Source: Acidobacteriota bacterium (GTDB taxonomy: Bacteria > Acidobacteriota > Terriglobia > Acidiferrales > UBA7541). From it: DNA of 64,000 bases. Position numbers and translations under genes: made by a program. This document shows, in pieces, positions 1 through 9,557 of this stretch. The first letter of the stretch is position 1; every line of letters begins with the position of its first letter. Where the stretch lies: assembly GCA_003224085.1 (NCBI GenBank), contig QHYK01000084.1:1-64000 (forward strand), read 5' to 3'. The notes beneath the pieces were generated by a model. It saw nothing but the letters and a program-made list of their open reading frames with translations, was not told where the DNA came from and ran no database searches.

Positions 1-256
1 TCAGGCGTCCCGGCCGCCCGGATCGGTCGCCCTCACGCAAGGCAGCAAGACCCCGCTCTTCGAACCCGCGAATCCAATACTCGACAGTTCTCGGCGCATC
101 GCCTAACAATGCCGCCACCTCTGGACAGGTCCTACCGTGGGCCACCAGTAGCAGACCGTGCAGCCGATGGTCATAACGCGATTCTTCACTTCGTCGGATT
201 TCATCTTGCAATGCCAGAATGATGGTTTCGGAATCTGCAACGGTGAGTGGTTTCAT
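1..256 (-). CDS. IS630-family-like transposase, N-terminal part (cut by window edge)
   Basis: The frame is open from an ATG at 256 to the window edge, giving about 85 residues. They form a Homeodomain-like helix-turn-helix with the sequence CPEVAALLGDAPRTVEYWI followed by FEERGLAALREGDRSGRPG. This is the usual DNA-binding N-terminus of IS630/Tc1-type transposases and related wHTH proteins, which recognise terminal inverted repeats. The DDE catalytic domain would lie outside the window, so completeness cannot be judged. A stand-alone HTH protein is possible. The genes beside it are also mobile or decayed, which fits an insertion sequence. Confidence 0.7.
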   Translation of the reverse strand, partial: MKPLTVADSETIILALQDEIRRSEESRYDHRLHGLLLVAHGRTCPEVAALLGDAPRTVEYWIRGFEERGLAALREGDRSGRPGRL

Positions 257-364
257 TCTCCCAGGAAACCACAAATCACCCACATGCGCAATTACTTATG
301 ACGCCCTGTATAGAATGAGTTTGTACGACTCCCCGGCTCTTACAGGCCGGTTCGGGCGGCCTAT

Positions 365-910
365 ATGACCGCCCTCTTTCATTTATGGCCGGCCCCCGCC
401 GCCCCAGTGCATCCCGCCCCCCGAACAGTCATTTACATCGATGGCCTAAATCTGTATTACGGCGCCGTAAAGAGCACTCCAGCGCTGAAGTGGCTGAATC
501 TTGAGCGTTTTTGCAGGCTGCTTCGACCGCTTGATGACATAAGGCGCATCCGGATCATAAGTGGGGACTCCGACCTAGTGCCAGCTGTCAACATGGTCAG
601 ACAGCGTTTCGGGCAGAAGAAAATTTTCGTATATGTTCGGTCACGAAATCCCGTCCGTGGCGCCGCAGTGGAATTGCGAACGTCCGCGCATGTCCACAGG
701 GTTCTTCCGCTTATCCTGCTTTCAAAGTCTCAATTCCCAAATCAAATGCCAGATGGCGCAGGCGGGATGCTAAGGCGGCCCGCCACGTGGGTCCTCTGTA
801 CCCTTCCGTCGTTTGTTTCCAGTCTGTTCCCAACACGCAAACCCGCGGACGTCCGTAAAGACCAGCGAAGCGAATCACTCGCGCACTGCGAGACTGGCTC
901 TGTTCTTTGA
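365..910 (+). pseudogene. NYN (PIN-like nuclease) protein with internal in-frame deletion
   Basis: The frame encodes 181 residues. Residues 21-63 match the start of NYN/LabA-type proteins (VIYIDGLNLYYGAVKSTPAL), with the first catalytic Asp present. The middle of the fold is missing: the text jumps at about base 554 from DDIRRIR straight to IISGDSDLVPAV, the late-strand acidic motif of the same family. The C-terminus keeps the SKSQFPNQMPDGAG...RRPATW tail common in the family. Intact relatives are longer by roughly 60-80 residues at this point (family knowledge). No good ribosome binding site precedes the ATG. Function is probably lost although the reading frame survived. Confidence 0.65.
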
Positions 911-916
911 ACCTAC

Positions 917-1585
917 TCACGTCTTAAACAAGAGCTCGTTCTTGTGGTGTTCCAAAGCAATGCGAACGAGCTGAGCGCGATTATGCGCGCCCGTCTTGGC
1001 AAAGAGTTGCTGGAGGGTAGCCTTGACAGAACTCTCTGAAACGTCAATGCGTTCCGCAATTTCCTTGTTAGCCAGACCTTCAAAGACAAAAGAAAGGACC
1101 TGCCGTTCCCGTTGCGTAAAGTGTTCTGGACGAGAATGAGCCGTATGTCTCGTCTTGGCTGCTACGGCCGCCTGCAAGAGTTCTTGGTCGAGGAACACTT
1201 TTCCGTCCACTACGTCGCGGATCGCTTGCGTGAGCAAGGCCGCAGAGTGATGCTTCATGAAAATTCCTGAGACACCAGCGTGGATCAACTCGGCTGCTTG
1301 GCCTTGGTTGACAACGGCAGTCACGACCAAGACCTTGCCGCCAAAGCCTTGTCGCTTCGCGGAACCCAGGAATTGCGTTCCTGTACTTTCGCCCAGATCA
1401 AAATCCAGCAACACGACATCAACTTGCCTTTTCTGCAGAACCCTAAGGGCTTCTTCGATTGTGCCGCAATGCGCTATTACTTCGAATCCCGGTTCGGCGT
1501 GTAGGAGCCGCACCAAGCTTTCGCGAAAAAGAGCATGGTCATCAACTATTAAGATCGCGATCGTTTTTTCTATTGCTTCAGTCAT
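917..1585 (-). CDS. NarL/LuxR-family response regulator
   Basis: A 222-residue transcription regulator with an N-terminal receiver domain and a C-terminal LuxR-type HTH. Asp15, Asp16 and the phospho-acceptor Asp61 (in VVLLDFDLGES) are visible in the receiver, which covers about residues 9-125. The HTH is at about 155-215, with FTQRERQVLSFVFEGLANKE and the recognition region SSVKATLQQLFAKT. The ATG at 1585 was chosen because it overlaps the end of the upstream kinase gene by 8 bases, a translational-coupling arrangement. A longer in-frame extension to 1669 lies inside the kinase gene and is unlikely. It probably acts as the output of the adjacent kinase; the target genes are unknown. Confidence 0.9.
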   Translation of the reverse strand: MTEAIEKTIAILIVDDHALFRESLVRLLHAEPGFEVIAHCGTIEEALRVLQKRQVDVVLLDFDLGESTGTQFLGSAKRQGFGGKVLVVTAVVNQGQAAELIHAGVSGIFMKHHSAALLTQAIRDVVDGKVFLDQELLQAAVAAKTRHTAHSRPEHFTQRERQVLSFVFEGLANKEIAERIDVSESSVKATLQQLFAKTGAHNRAQLVRIALEHHKNELLFKT

Positions 1586-3002
1586 GGACGGTTTCTTCGG
1601 TAGAGCACAGGGCGGGCACCGATATAACGAAACAGCACCCTGCCGTTCTGGCCTCGTAGGCCAATTCACCGCCGAAACTCTTCATTACCGCGCGCGACAC
1701 AAAAAGGCCCAGGCCCCCAGACTCAGCACCGCGCTGAAAAGGCCGGAACAGATTTTCAGGACAAGCGATGCCGACGCCGGTATCCTCGAAGCGGATAACC
1801 ACCCGGGTTGCTTCCTTCGACGCTGTTACACACAGCCTCTTCGACTTCGTGAACTGCATTGCACGTTGGCTATTCTTGGCCAAATTCAAGAAGACTTGAA
1901 TGAGTCCGTAGCGGTCCGCCCAAACTAAAGGCAGTGGCTGGGCGACCTGCCATATGATTTGGATTTCTGATTCGCGGTAGGCATTCTCGATTAAAACGCG
2001 GAATTCATCGAGCACGGTTTTCAACTCAACCGCCGTCGCGGTCTGACCAGGGGTGGTCCGTAACTCCAGAGCTGCTACCCTGTGCAGACTTTCCACTAGC
2101 GTGCCCAGGGCGTGAAAGTCCTCATTGTTCTGCAGTTCCTGTACCCGCGAAAGATTCTTGTGGACTAGCAATACCGCACCGCACAAATTCCGCACCTCGT
2201 GAGCAACTGCGCTCATGAGAATGCGGCTGTTTTTTAATAGAAAATCCAGGCTCAAATCCTCTCGGGAACGCAGATCCTCTGAGAGGTCCACGATGATAGC
2301 GGCCAAGCGCGGGCCTGAGGCGGTCGTGTAAGTGGAAAACCAGACGCCGGCCAAGAAAACCTCTCCATCGTTTCGCTGCCCGGTGCATTGCATTGTTGTC
2401 CGAAATGCAGCGAAAGATGGCGCCTGAAGGGGCCGTTGCAAGGCAGGCAGGAAAGTGCTGATTGGTTGCCCTCGCAGCGGCTGTGCTCTCGACGCCAGCA
2501 GGCGCTGAGCCGCGTCGTTGCAGAGAAGAATCTTTCCATCCGAATCAATGATGACGATAGCCGCCGGACTGCTCTCGACCAGAACATGCAACTGCTCTTC
2601 CGCTTCCTGCCGCCGCTTCATTTGGTCTCCCAGTTCGTCAGCGTGGCGTCGGAGTGCGAGATTGCGGTTGCGAATAAGCTCCGAAACAAACAGCCCCGTG
2701 CCCATGAAACCAGCGGAGCTAAATACAAGGTGTACGAGCTTCTCATTCTTGGGCAGATTGCTGAAATCAAGAACAGCGCATAGCAGGGCAACGATGATAG
2801 TCGCTTTGCGCGACAGGTATCCCCCTGCAATCATGATCGGAAAAAGGTAAAGAAAGCCTAACGAGAGATACGGCTCCGCCCACCAGTCGAGCAGGGCAAT
2901 CGCTGCTCCGAATACTCCCGCCGCAACCAACAATTTCCTACGGTTGGCCGGAACAAAAATGGATAACGGATCCTGCATGACCGAAATCTCATGATGCCCC
3001 AC
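1578..3002 (-). CDS. Membrane PAS-domain sensor histidine kinase
   Basis: A 474-residue kinase. Three to four hydrophobic segments at residues 23-110 form an N-terminal membrane sensor. A short charged linker follows, then a PAS domain (about 138-245) and a kinase core. The phospho-acceptor is His268 in SAVAHEVRN, the N-box is FLNLAKNSQ (Asn377), and the ATP-lid motifs are DTGVGI and GGLGLFVSR. It would autophosphorylate in response to an unknown signal and pass phosphate to the regulator downstream, whose start overlaps this stop. The frame opens with GTG at 3002; an ATG at 2978 is an alternative start. Unlike most genes around it, the pair appears intact. Confidence 0.88.
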   Translation of the reverse strand: MGHHEISVMQDPLSIFVPANRRKLLVAAGVFGAAIALLDWWAEPYLSLGFLYLFPIMIAGGYLSRKATIIVALLCAVLDFSNLPKNEKLVHLVFSSAGFMGTGLFVSELIRNRNLALRRHADELGDQMKRRQEAEEQLHVLVESSPAAIVIIDSDGKILLCNDAAQRLLASRAQPLRGQPISTFLPALQRPLQAPSFAAFRTTMQCTGQRNDGEVFLAGVWFSTYTTASGPRLAAIIVDLSEDLRSREDLSLDFLLKNSRILMSAVAHEVRNLCGAVLLVHKNLSRVQELQNNEDFHALGTLVESLHRVAALELRTTPGQTATAVELKTVLDEFRVLIENAYRESEIQIIWQVAQPLPLVWADRYGLIQVFLNLAKNSQRAMQFTKSKRLCVTASKEATRVVIRFEDTGVGIACPENLFRPFQRGAESGGLGLFVSRAVMKSFGGELAYEARTAGCCFVISVPALCSTEETVHD

Positions 3003-3130
3003 CGTTTGAAGAGGGGTGAATCACATTCTAATGGACTGGCCAAAGATAGGCAATTTATGTCTGAAAGATAGTTATTCGGAGCGGAAGGGCACTCCCTTTT
3101 TTTGCAGATTTGTGCAGAAGGGAGTCGAGA

Positions 3131-4623
3131 ATGGACATCGGGGACGTCGTGTCCGGAGCTAAGCTAAGAGGTATCCGCAGGGCGCTACTCTCCGCCGCGG
3201 CCCGCAAGGTGTTAGCAGATCAGCTGACAGCACTCCTCCCCGCGGGGGCTGCAGTGGGGCCGCTTCGTCTAAGAGAGGTGCAATTTAAGCCTAGGCGCAA
3301 GCTCACCGCGTAGTACGACGTGGTTGTTTTCACCAAGGGCAGGGCAGCTTCTTGCGTTCGTCGCAGTGACCTGGGGATCGGAACCCGACGCGGATCGCAG
3401 CGGCGAGAGGATCGATATGACCAAGGCGCTCGCCGAGGCGGTGCGCCGCGGAGTCGCGGCCCCCTTCCTGCGATTGATCGCCGACCTTCCCGACTGGAGC
3501 ATGCATATTCGGGTCTCGCCGTTGGACGCGCGATTCACGCAGCTTGCTCGACTATCGGACCCGCAGCACGTGGGCGCAATGCTTGCAGATACTTACGCGT
3601 CAGGTAGTGGGGCATGGGATCCGCGTCGAATCAGCGCTTATAAAATCGCGTCGGTTAAATATCGACCAGGTAGACGGCACGTGCTGCGCTACGATCCGGA
3701 GGATCCAGTCAGCGGGGAAACGGTATTCGCCAAGCTGTACATCAGCGAAGAAGAGGCGCGCACCTTTCGGCGCGAAGATGGGGCCCGGATCTTCCGCGTT
3801 GCGCGGGAGGTAGCAGACTGGCTGGGAGAACGCGGGCGGGGACCTGAAGGGCCTAAGGCCGTTCGCCCACGTGGCTCCGGACGCGGTGGTCCTTTATCCG
3901 CGACTTTGCGGCCTGCCCCTGTCCGATTACGCGCGGCGACTTAACGCGGACACTGCTAAGTGGTTGCGCCGGGCCGGAGCAGCACTCTGCACTTTGCATC
4001 AGCTTCCCGTGGGGCTCGCCAGTCGGCCTGAGCCCCATGGTCTTGCAGCGGAGATTCGTTCGATTGCACGGAAGAGCAATCATATTCGCGCCTTACTGCC
4101 GGACGTGGGATCAGCCATGGAGGCGCTCCTCAACCGTGCGCAAGAACTGCACGAGCGACTGTCCCAGGAGCCACCTACTTTCACACATGAGGACCTCAAA
4201 ACCGAGCACATTTGGGTTTCCGCGGACGGGCTCACCGTGATGGATTTCGACAGTTCTTGTTTAGCGGACCCAGCACTCGACGTGGGATATTTCTTGGCCG
4301 ACTGGCAATTCCGGCAAGCCGACCTTGATGACCGCAGAAAGGACGAGATGTATGAGAGTTTCCTTGCGGGCTACGTTCCTCGTGCGCCGAAAGATTTCTT
4401 GATCCGCGTCCGCTTATGTGAGGCAGTCGAGTTGGTAAAATGTGCCGTCCGTCGCGTGCAGCTCTTTGAAGATGACTGGGCGTCGCGTACGTCCGAGCTA
4501 GTAGAACGCAGCCAAGCGGTGATAGACGATGTCCAACGTATCCTCGTCTTGCGCGGACGGCGATTCCCGATGGCCCGCAGGTTCGACCCGAGTACGGCAG
4601 TAATGAGCAAGTATCTCCATTAA
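3131..4623 (+). pseudogene. Aminoglycoside-phosphotransferase-like kinase, broken by one stop and two frameshifts
   Basis: Three consecutive frames read as one APH/maltokinase-like protein of about 490 residues. The first runs from ATG 3131 (GGGAG upstream) to a TAG at 3311-3313 that interrupts RKLTA-YDVVVFTKG. Reading then moves frame near 3350-3365 and continues to about 3840 (YKIASVKYRPGRRHVLRY, VFAKLYISEEEA). It shifts again before 3871 and ends at 4623. The last piece keeps the catalytic-loop pattern THEDLKTEHIW and the metal-binding VMDFDSSCLADP, both typical of phosphotransferases. The substrate is unknown. Three independent lesions make sequencing error alone unlikely. Confidence 0.8.
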
Positions 4624-5017
4624 GGGAGGTGGAGCGTGCGCTGGTAAGTTTAACCCTCACTCCACTGCGGGGAGGAGGTAGGTGAGATTTAAGCGAGCTG
4701 GATCGTAGGGCGGGCGGCACCATTTGTCCTCCTCGACACGATCGATGGCGAGATGTTGCGTAGCGCTTGATTCCTTGTGTTCTGACAACTGAATTATCGG
4801 CGACAAGATCATTGGGAAAGGTGGTGGTACCGGGGCCAGGGGATTGGACCGCGCATCTGCCGGTACACTTCCACTGGCACTCGGCCGCATGATCGCGCGG
4901 TCCGCAGGGAAAGACACAGCACTTTGGGCTTTTCGTCAAAGGGGACCAAGCTGCCAGATAAATTCGCCCACTTTGGCAGCCCTGGCCGGCTCTTCACTGT
5001 GCCGAGGACTGAAAGCG
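4624..5017. other. Intergenic region, no gene recognised
   Basis: This lies between the broken phosphotransferase and the C-terminal end of the SBBP protein. Short minus-strand frames read on from the SBBP stop but show no domain I can name. They could be a decayed C-terminal tail of that protein, because SBBP proteins often carry extra Ig-like or DUF11 modules here. I see no RNA gene or clear promoter. Confidence 0.4.
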
Positions 5018-7432
5018 TCACCTGGCGCTTGAGTGACCTGATCGATATGCATGTTGGTTCGTCGTACGTGAGCGAGCGATCTTGGCCACGAAGGCATCAG
5101 AATCCGGCTCGCCCCCGTGACCGGTACCAAAGGGATTGACAAGAGGGAAGTCGCCGGCAAAGGTGAATCCCGTGATATAGGCTTCACCAAAAGAATCTAC
5201 AGCGATGCTGCGCCCCTGGTTTTCATCGGTGCCGCCGAGGCACGTGGAATAGAGAAGGGCATTGCCCCGAGCATTCAAGTTCGATACGAAGACATCCGGC
5301 CCGGCAGCACCCGCGCAGGACTTGAAGGACTGCTTGCTGGGGAAATCGCCAGAAGAAGTAGTTCCGACGACGTAAGCATTGCCAAAGGAATCTACGGCGA
5401 TGCCGTAGCCAAAGTCGTAGTCGCTCCCGCCGAGATAGGTGGAATAAACCGGGTCGCTGCCTGCCGCGTTAAGCTTAGTGACAAAGGCATCGTAGTAGCC
5501 GCCAAAGGTACTCTGGAAGGCCCCGTTGGTGGTGGGAAAGTTGGTTAGGATGGTTTGTCCGGTGACGTAAGCGTTGGCGGAGGAATCCACGGCAATGCCA
5601 TAGCCTTGGTCTCCTCCGTTTCCCAGGTAGGTGGAGTAAACCAGCGCGGTGCCGGCGGCGTTGACCTTGGTCACAAAGGCACCACCCGTACTTGTGCTCT
5701 CGAAGGCCCCATTGGTCGTGGGAAAGTCGGAGGAAAGGGTAGCCCCGGTGATGTAGGCGCTGCCGGACAGGTCCACAGCGACACTATTGCCTTGGTCTTC
5801 GGCACCACCTCCGAGATAGGTGGAGTAAGCCAGTCTGGTGCCATCCGCACTGAACTTAGTGACAAAAGCATCGCTGTTGCAGCCACAGATCGTCTGGAAG
5901 GCTCCGGCAGTCGTGGGGAAGTCGAGCGATTGGGTCAAGCCAGTCACATAGGCGTTACCGGAAGTGTCGACCGTGATTGCGTTGCCGTGGTCGTTGCTGC
6001 TGCCACCCAGATAAGTCGAGTAAACCAGAGCGCTGCCGTCGGGGCTGAATTTCGCTACAAAAGCATTCGGACCAACCGTAGAGGCGAGATGGGCCTGAAC
6101 AGCATTCGCTGTTGGGAAGTCTGGCGAATCCGTCGTTCCTGTGACATAGGCGCTGCCGGAAGAATCCACGGACATGCCTGAGGCCGCATCATCGTAGCTG
6201 CCACCCAGGTAGGTCGAATAAACCAGAGCGTTGCCAGCAGGGTTGATTTTCACCACAAAGACGTCTTCATACCCTCCGCCCGACGCGGGTTGGAGGGCGT
6301 TAACAGTGGGGAAGTCGGTGGAGTGCATAGCACCGGTCACATAGGCGTTCCCGGAGGAATCTACAGCAATGCTGTTACCCCAATCGGCGCCGCTACCGCC
6401 AACGTAGGACGAATAGACCAGGATGGGGTCGATGATAAGCGGCTTGGTCTTGTCGTAGCTAGGAATGTCGAGCCCTATGCAGTTATTGGCGACTACAAAT
6501 TCTGCATTCTGAATAACAAGTGGGGAATTGGTCGACTCAATGTTCGGGTCGCTGGGCTGATAAACATGGGGCTTATGAAGGCGCACCTCGCCGGACGTCA
6601 GCCCAACCACCAAGTCCCCATTTCCATCCACGCCGATTTTCGAGTTTCGATTCTCGATTTCCAGACGGATGGTCTTCGGATTGGCCTCGGCGGCAACTAC
6701 AAAGTCGTATTCGAGCTGCCGCTGGTGACCGTAATAGACGAGATCAATCCCGGGATAGACGCCTTCGTATTTCACCTTTGCATAGGTCGGCACGTTCGTC
6801 CGCCACTTCATCGGGTCCATACCGATGAAGTAGTTCGACTTGCCCGGCAGTTCGTCGACCCCCTTGACCTTTACCGCTCGATTCGCGCCCACCAATCTCA
6901 TACGCAAGACCTCGGGAGTCTGGGACTCGCCGCTAGGGGTTTCGGACCGAGGTTCGCGCGACGCAGAGTTGTTGTCTAACTCTGAGCCCGGTAGATGAAG
7001 AAGATCAAGCGCACGAGACTTGAGCGAAACGTTCAGGTCGCTTCTTCTGCTCTTCGACTTTTCGCCTCCACCATTGGCATTGCGCAGGACCAGGACTGCT
7101 TCGTCGCCTCTCAGAAACAGCGTGTATCCCCTGCCCTGCGAGAGAAATTTCACACTTGAGTCTATCTGACCCAGGTTAGCTTCGAAGCTCAGGGGCAGCT
7201 TGCCATAGTTTTCTAGCAAAGTACGTTGGCTCGTGGGGCTCTGCCGATCAACGGTGTGGTGCGACCTGGCGCCAGCATCGCCTTTCGCTTGGTGAGAGCT
7301 TTGCCGCTGAGCTTGATTTGAAATTGGCTGTGTCGCTTTCCCCCCTCGCAGGATGAACATGGGCAGGGTCGACAACAGGAATGTAGGAACGACAAGCTTC
7401 GAAAAATGATGTGGCGAAGCACACTTCCACAT
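5018..7432 (-). CDS. Secreted SBBP-repeat beta-propeller protein
   Basis: An 804-residue exported protein. Residues 12-28 are a hydrophobic signal segment. Residues 75-330 resemble the N-terminal domain common before SBBP repeats (NYGKLPLSFEANLGQ, GYTLFL, VYPGIDLVYYG, QLEYDF). Seven SBBP repeats follow, each with the pattern VYSTYLGGS...GxAVDSSGNAYVTG...DFPT. Such proteins are abundant in Acidobacteriota and probably act outside the cell; the ligand is unknown. The start ATG has GAGGGGGATCTC upstream. Two oddities: residues reading EIENRNSKIG are encoded by a dispersed repeat (6634-6662), and the C-terminus after FVAKIA turns basic and unlike the family, so the tail may be frameshifted. Confidence 0.88.
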   Translation of the reverse strand: MWKCASPHHFSKLVVPTFLLSTLPMFILRGGKATQPISNQAQRQSSHQAKGDAGARSHHTVDRQSPTSQRTLLENYGKLPLSFEANLGQIDSSVKFLSQGRGYTLFLRGDEAVLVLRNANGGGEKSKSRRSDLNVSLKSRALDLLHLPGSELDNNSASREPRSETPSGESQTPEVLRMRLVGANRAVKVKGVDELPGKSNYFIGMDPMKWRTNVPTYAKVKYEGVYPGIDLVYYGHQRQLEYDFVVAAEANPKTIRLEIENRNSKIGVDGNGDLVVGLTSGEVRLHKPHVYQPSDPNIESTNSPLVIQNAEFVVANNCIGLDIPSYDKTKPLIIDPILVYSSYVGGSGADWGNSIAVDSSGNAYVTGAMHSTDFPTVNALQPASGGGYEDVFVVKINPAGNALVYSTYLGGSYDDAASGMSVDSSGSAYVTGTTDSPDFPTANAVQAHLASTVGPNAFVAKFSPDGSALVYSTYLGGSSNDHGNAITVDTSGNAYVTGLTQSLDFPTTAGAFQTICGCNSDAFVTKFSADGTRLAYSTYLGGGAEDQGNSVAVDLSGSAYITGATLSSDFPTTNGAFESTSTGGAFVTKVNAAGTALVYSTYLGNGGDQGYGIAVDSSANAYVTGQTILTNFPTTNGAFQSTFGGYYDAFVTKLNAAGSDPVYSTYLGGSDYDFGYGIAVDSFGNAYVVGTTSSGDFPSKQSFKSCAGAAGPDVFVSNLNARGNALLYSTCLGGTDENQGRSIAVDSFGEAYITGFTFAGDFPLVNPFGTGHGGEPDSDAFVAKIARSRTTNQHAYRSGHSSAR
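6634..6662 (-). repeat. GAAATCGAGAATCGAAACTC-type repeat inside SBBP gene
   Basis: On the minus strand this reads GAAATCGAGAATCGAAACTC followed by GAAAATC, and it encodes EIENRNSKI within the SBBP protein. The same degenerate unit (cgagattcgagattcgag) is found at 56536-56573 between genes. Related SBBP proteins have an unrelated short stretch at this place, so it looks like an in-frame insertion. Confidence 0.5.
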
Positions 7433-7675
7433 GAGATCCCCCTCGATCAGAACCCGCGGTTAGCGGTTTCCAGTTCTGGTCTGCTGAAACCGAATAGAAA
7501 CAACAATGATGGGCGTATGGAGCGCTCCGCCAGCCCCCTTGAGCGTAGGGACGTCCAGTGCGAAGGTCAATCAGGCATAAGCTGGACATATTAGGCGGAG
7601 AACTTTGTAGGAAAGAGGATTATCACGCAGTAGAGCCCACGTCTTAGACAGGGGATGACCCCAGGGAAGGGTGCT

Positions 7676-7878
7676 TCAACATTTCAGCAACACACATTCA
7701 TTGCCAATCATCGCGTAATACACTCGGTAGCCCGGTCCCCAATCAATCCGTAGCTCGTACAATCCCAGGCGCAGAGATTTGCAAGCACCAAAGTTCCCGG
7801 CGGCAAGCCGGTTGATTCGGGTCGCAATCTTCGCCTGTGTGTGGGCATCCGCCAGTTGCGTCAGCCAATCATCAAAGA
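7676..7878 (-). pseudogene. HigB/RelE-type toxin, C-terminal fragment
   Basis: The minus strand from about 7878 reads VFDDWLTQLADAHTQAKIATRINRL...GLYELRIDWGPGYRVYYAMIG, the signature of Gp49-like HigB addiction-module killer proteins, which are ribosome-dependent mRNA interferases. The first 8-10 residues are missing, because at about 7875 the sequence switches to recombinase code on the other strand. The end stops early at VLLKC, where family members normally continue with a GGDKSTQ-like tail. No HigA antitoxin is seen. The open frame continues upstream to 8188, but that part is antisense recombinase sequence. Confidence 0.75.
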
Positions 7879-9499
7879 CATCCCCGAGCAGCGCATCGTT
7901 TCCGAAGATCTCTGGGATGCTGTGCGGCGCCGCATCGAGATCGTTGAGAAGCTTTACGATTGCGGACCTGGAAAGCGGCCGCGACTCGGCCGGACCGCCG
8001 GCTCGCCGTATTTGTTCACCGGCCTTCTTGAGTGCGCGGATTGCCGGGGGAGCATCACAATCGTTTCCGGGCAGTGGACACGACTCACTCGCAAACTTGC
8101 CGATGCGCTGAACCTCTATGAGCGCCTGACCTTTGCCGGCGTCCGCTTGGTAGCCGTGAGCCAGGGCGTCGACTCCGAAAGCTCTCAAGCTGAAATCCTA
8201 TTCGGTGTTCATGGCCTGATCGACAGCGTGTACTCTCGCGAGCTCGGGCTTAAGACTCACCGCAGAATGCAGGGCTGCGCGCTGAGGGCGCTCCATACCG
8301 GCGGCCGCGCATTCGGTTATCGAAGCGTGCGTGAACTCGACGGCGTAAAGCTCGAGGTCGTAGAGTCTGAAGCGTCCACGGTTCGCCGAATCTTTGAACT
8401 GTACAGCGGCGGCTATTCCCTGAAGCGCATTGCCCACCTACTGAACGCAGAGGGCGTGAAATCGCCCCAACCCCAAAAGGGAAGAGTAAGCCAGTCCTGG
8501 TGCGTCTCTTCAGTTCGCCACATCTTGAGGAATCGCCGATACGCCGGGCAGGTCCTCTGGAATACAAAACGCAAGGTGCGCGTTCCAGGAACGGGCAAGA
8601 GAATTTACCGCCGCCGTCCAGAATCGGAATGGGTTATAACGGCAGCCCCACAACTGAGGATTGTTTCCGATGGACTCTTTGCCGCCGTCGAGCGGAGATT
8701 CCAGACTACAAAAAGACTTTGGGGCGCTGGCAGCTCCGGGCTTGCCCGTGGACAGCAAAAGCAGGTATATCTCTTCTCGGGGCTGCTACAGTGCGGCGAG
8801 TGCGGAGGTAGCGTCACGTTGGTTGGTGGTCGCGCAAAGACTTCGCGTTCCGAGTACGGCTGCTCACTCCATGCGCAGCGTGGCAGTGCCGTTTGCGGCA
8901 ACGGTTTGCGGATTCAGCGAAAGCAGCTTGAGGACCGGCTCCTCTCTGGCCTACAAGACCGGGTGCTCCGCGAGGAATTCATCGATTACGTAATCGCTGG
9001 ACTCCAAGAGGAATTGCAGCAACGCCACTGGGAGTTTGAGTCGGGCCTCAAAGCGTTGCGAGATGAGAAGCAGCGAATCGAACTGGAACTAAAGCGCCTG
9101 GTCCAAATGATTGCCGTCGGGAACGGTTCGCCCACGATCATGGCTGCGATTACCGAGCGGGAGGCGAGGGTTCGGGAAATCGTGAATCAACTGATCGGAC
9201 CAGGCTCCGAATCGCTCCAGGAAAATCTCGACGAGCTACGTACCTTCGCTGTGTCGAGGCTCACGTGCCTGCGTGAACTCTTGGCCAATCCCAATGCGAT
9301 TCACGAAGCCCGGGCTCTTCTCGCTGAACAGGTTGGGAAGTTCACCTTGCAGCGGGCAGAGGAAAATGGCGCCATCAGCCTTAAAGCTAACGGAGATATA
9401 GACTTCTTTGGGGAAGAGGCTCTTACACGCGTGGGTGGTGCCGGGGGCCAGAATCGAACTGGCTACGCCCGCCTTTTCAGGGCGGCGCTCTACCAATGA
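7875..9499 (+). pseudogene. Mosaic large serine recombinase lacking its catalytic half
   Basis: One open frame carries pieces in the wrong order. Bases 7875 to about 8080 encode the zinc-ribbon region of one recombinase (VSEDLWDAVRRRI, YLFTGLLECADC). It is then fused to the second half of a resolvase domain (RLTRKLADALNLYERLTFAGVRLVAV), a recombinase domain (about 8290-8640), a second zinc ribbon (YLFSGLLQCGECGGS...CSLHAQRGSAVCGN) and a coiled coil (about 8990-9230). The N-terminal segment with the nucleophilic Ser is absent, so strand exchange is not expected. The frame runs antisense into tRNA-Phe, and its last 20 or so codons are an artefact of that overlap. A deletion between two tandem recombinases would explain the structure. 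Confidence 0.8.
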
Positions 9500-9510
9500 G
9501 CTACCCCGGC
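9436..9510 (-). tRNA. tRNA-Phe (GAA)
   Basis: The minus strand folds as a full cloverleaf of 75 bases including an encoded CCA. The acceptor GCCGGGG pairs with CCCCGGC, the D-stem GCTC with GAGC, the anticodon stem CCGCC with GGCGG around loop CTGAAAA (anticodon GAA), and the T-stem GCCAG with CTGGC around TTCGATT. The discriminator base is A. The recombinase remnant directly abuts the 3' end, the usual landing site for integrative elements. Confidence 0.97.
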
Positions 9511-9527
9511 ATTTTGGAAACTTTTCA

Positions 9528-9557
9528 ATTTTAGGGGCGTTAGCCCAGTAGTGTCAA
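9528..9557 (-). promoter_or_regulatory. Sigma-70-type promoter of tRNA-Phe
   Basis: On the minus strand TTGACA (9552-9557) and TAAAAT (9528-9533) are separated by 18 bases, placing the start point close to the tRNA 5' end at 9510. It overlaps the decayed end of the neighbouring pseudogene. Confidence 0.75.

Noticed and set aside
7676-8188. A complete 170-residue HigB-like toxin
   Set aside because: Only the last 65 or so residues are HigB; the rest is antisense recombinase code, and there is no antitoxin.
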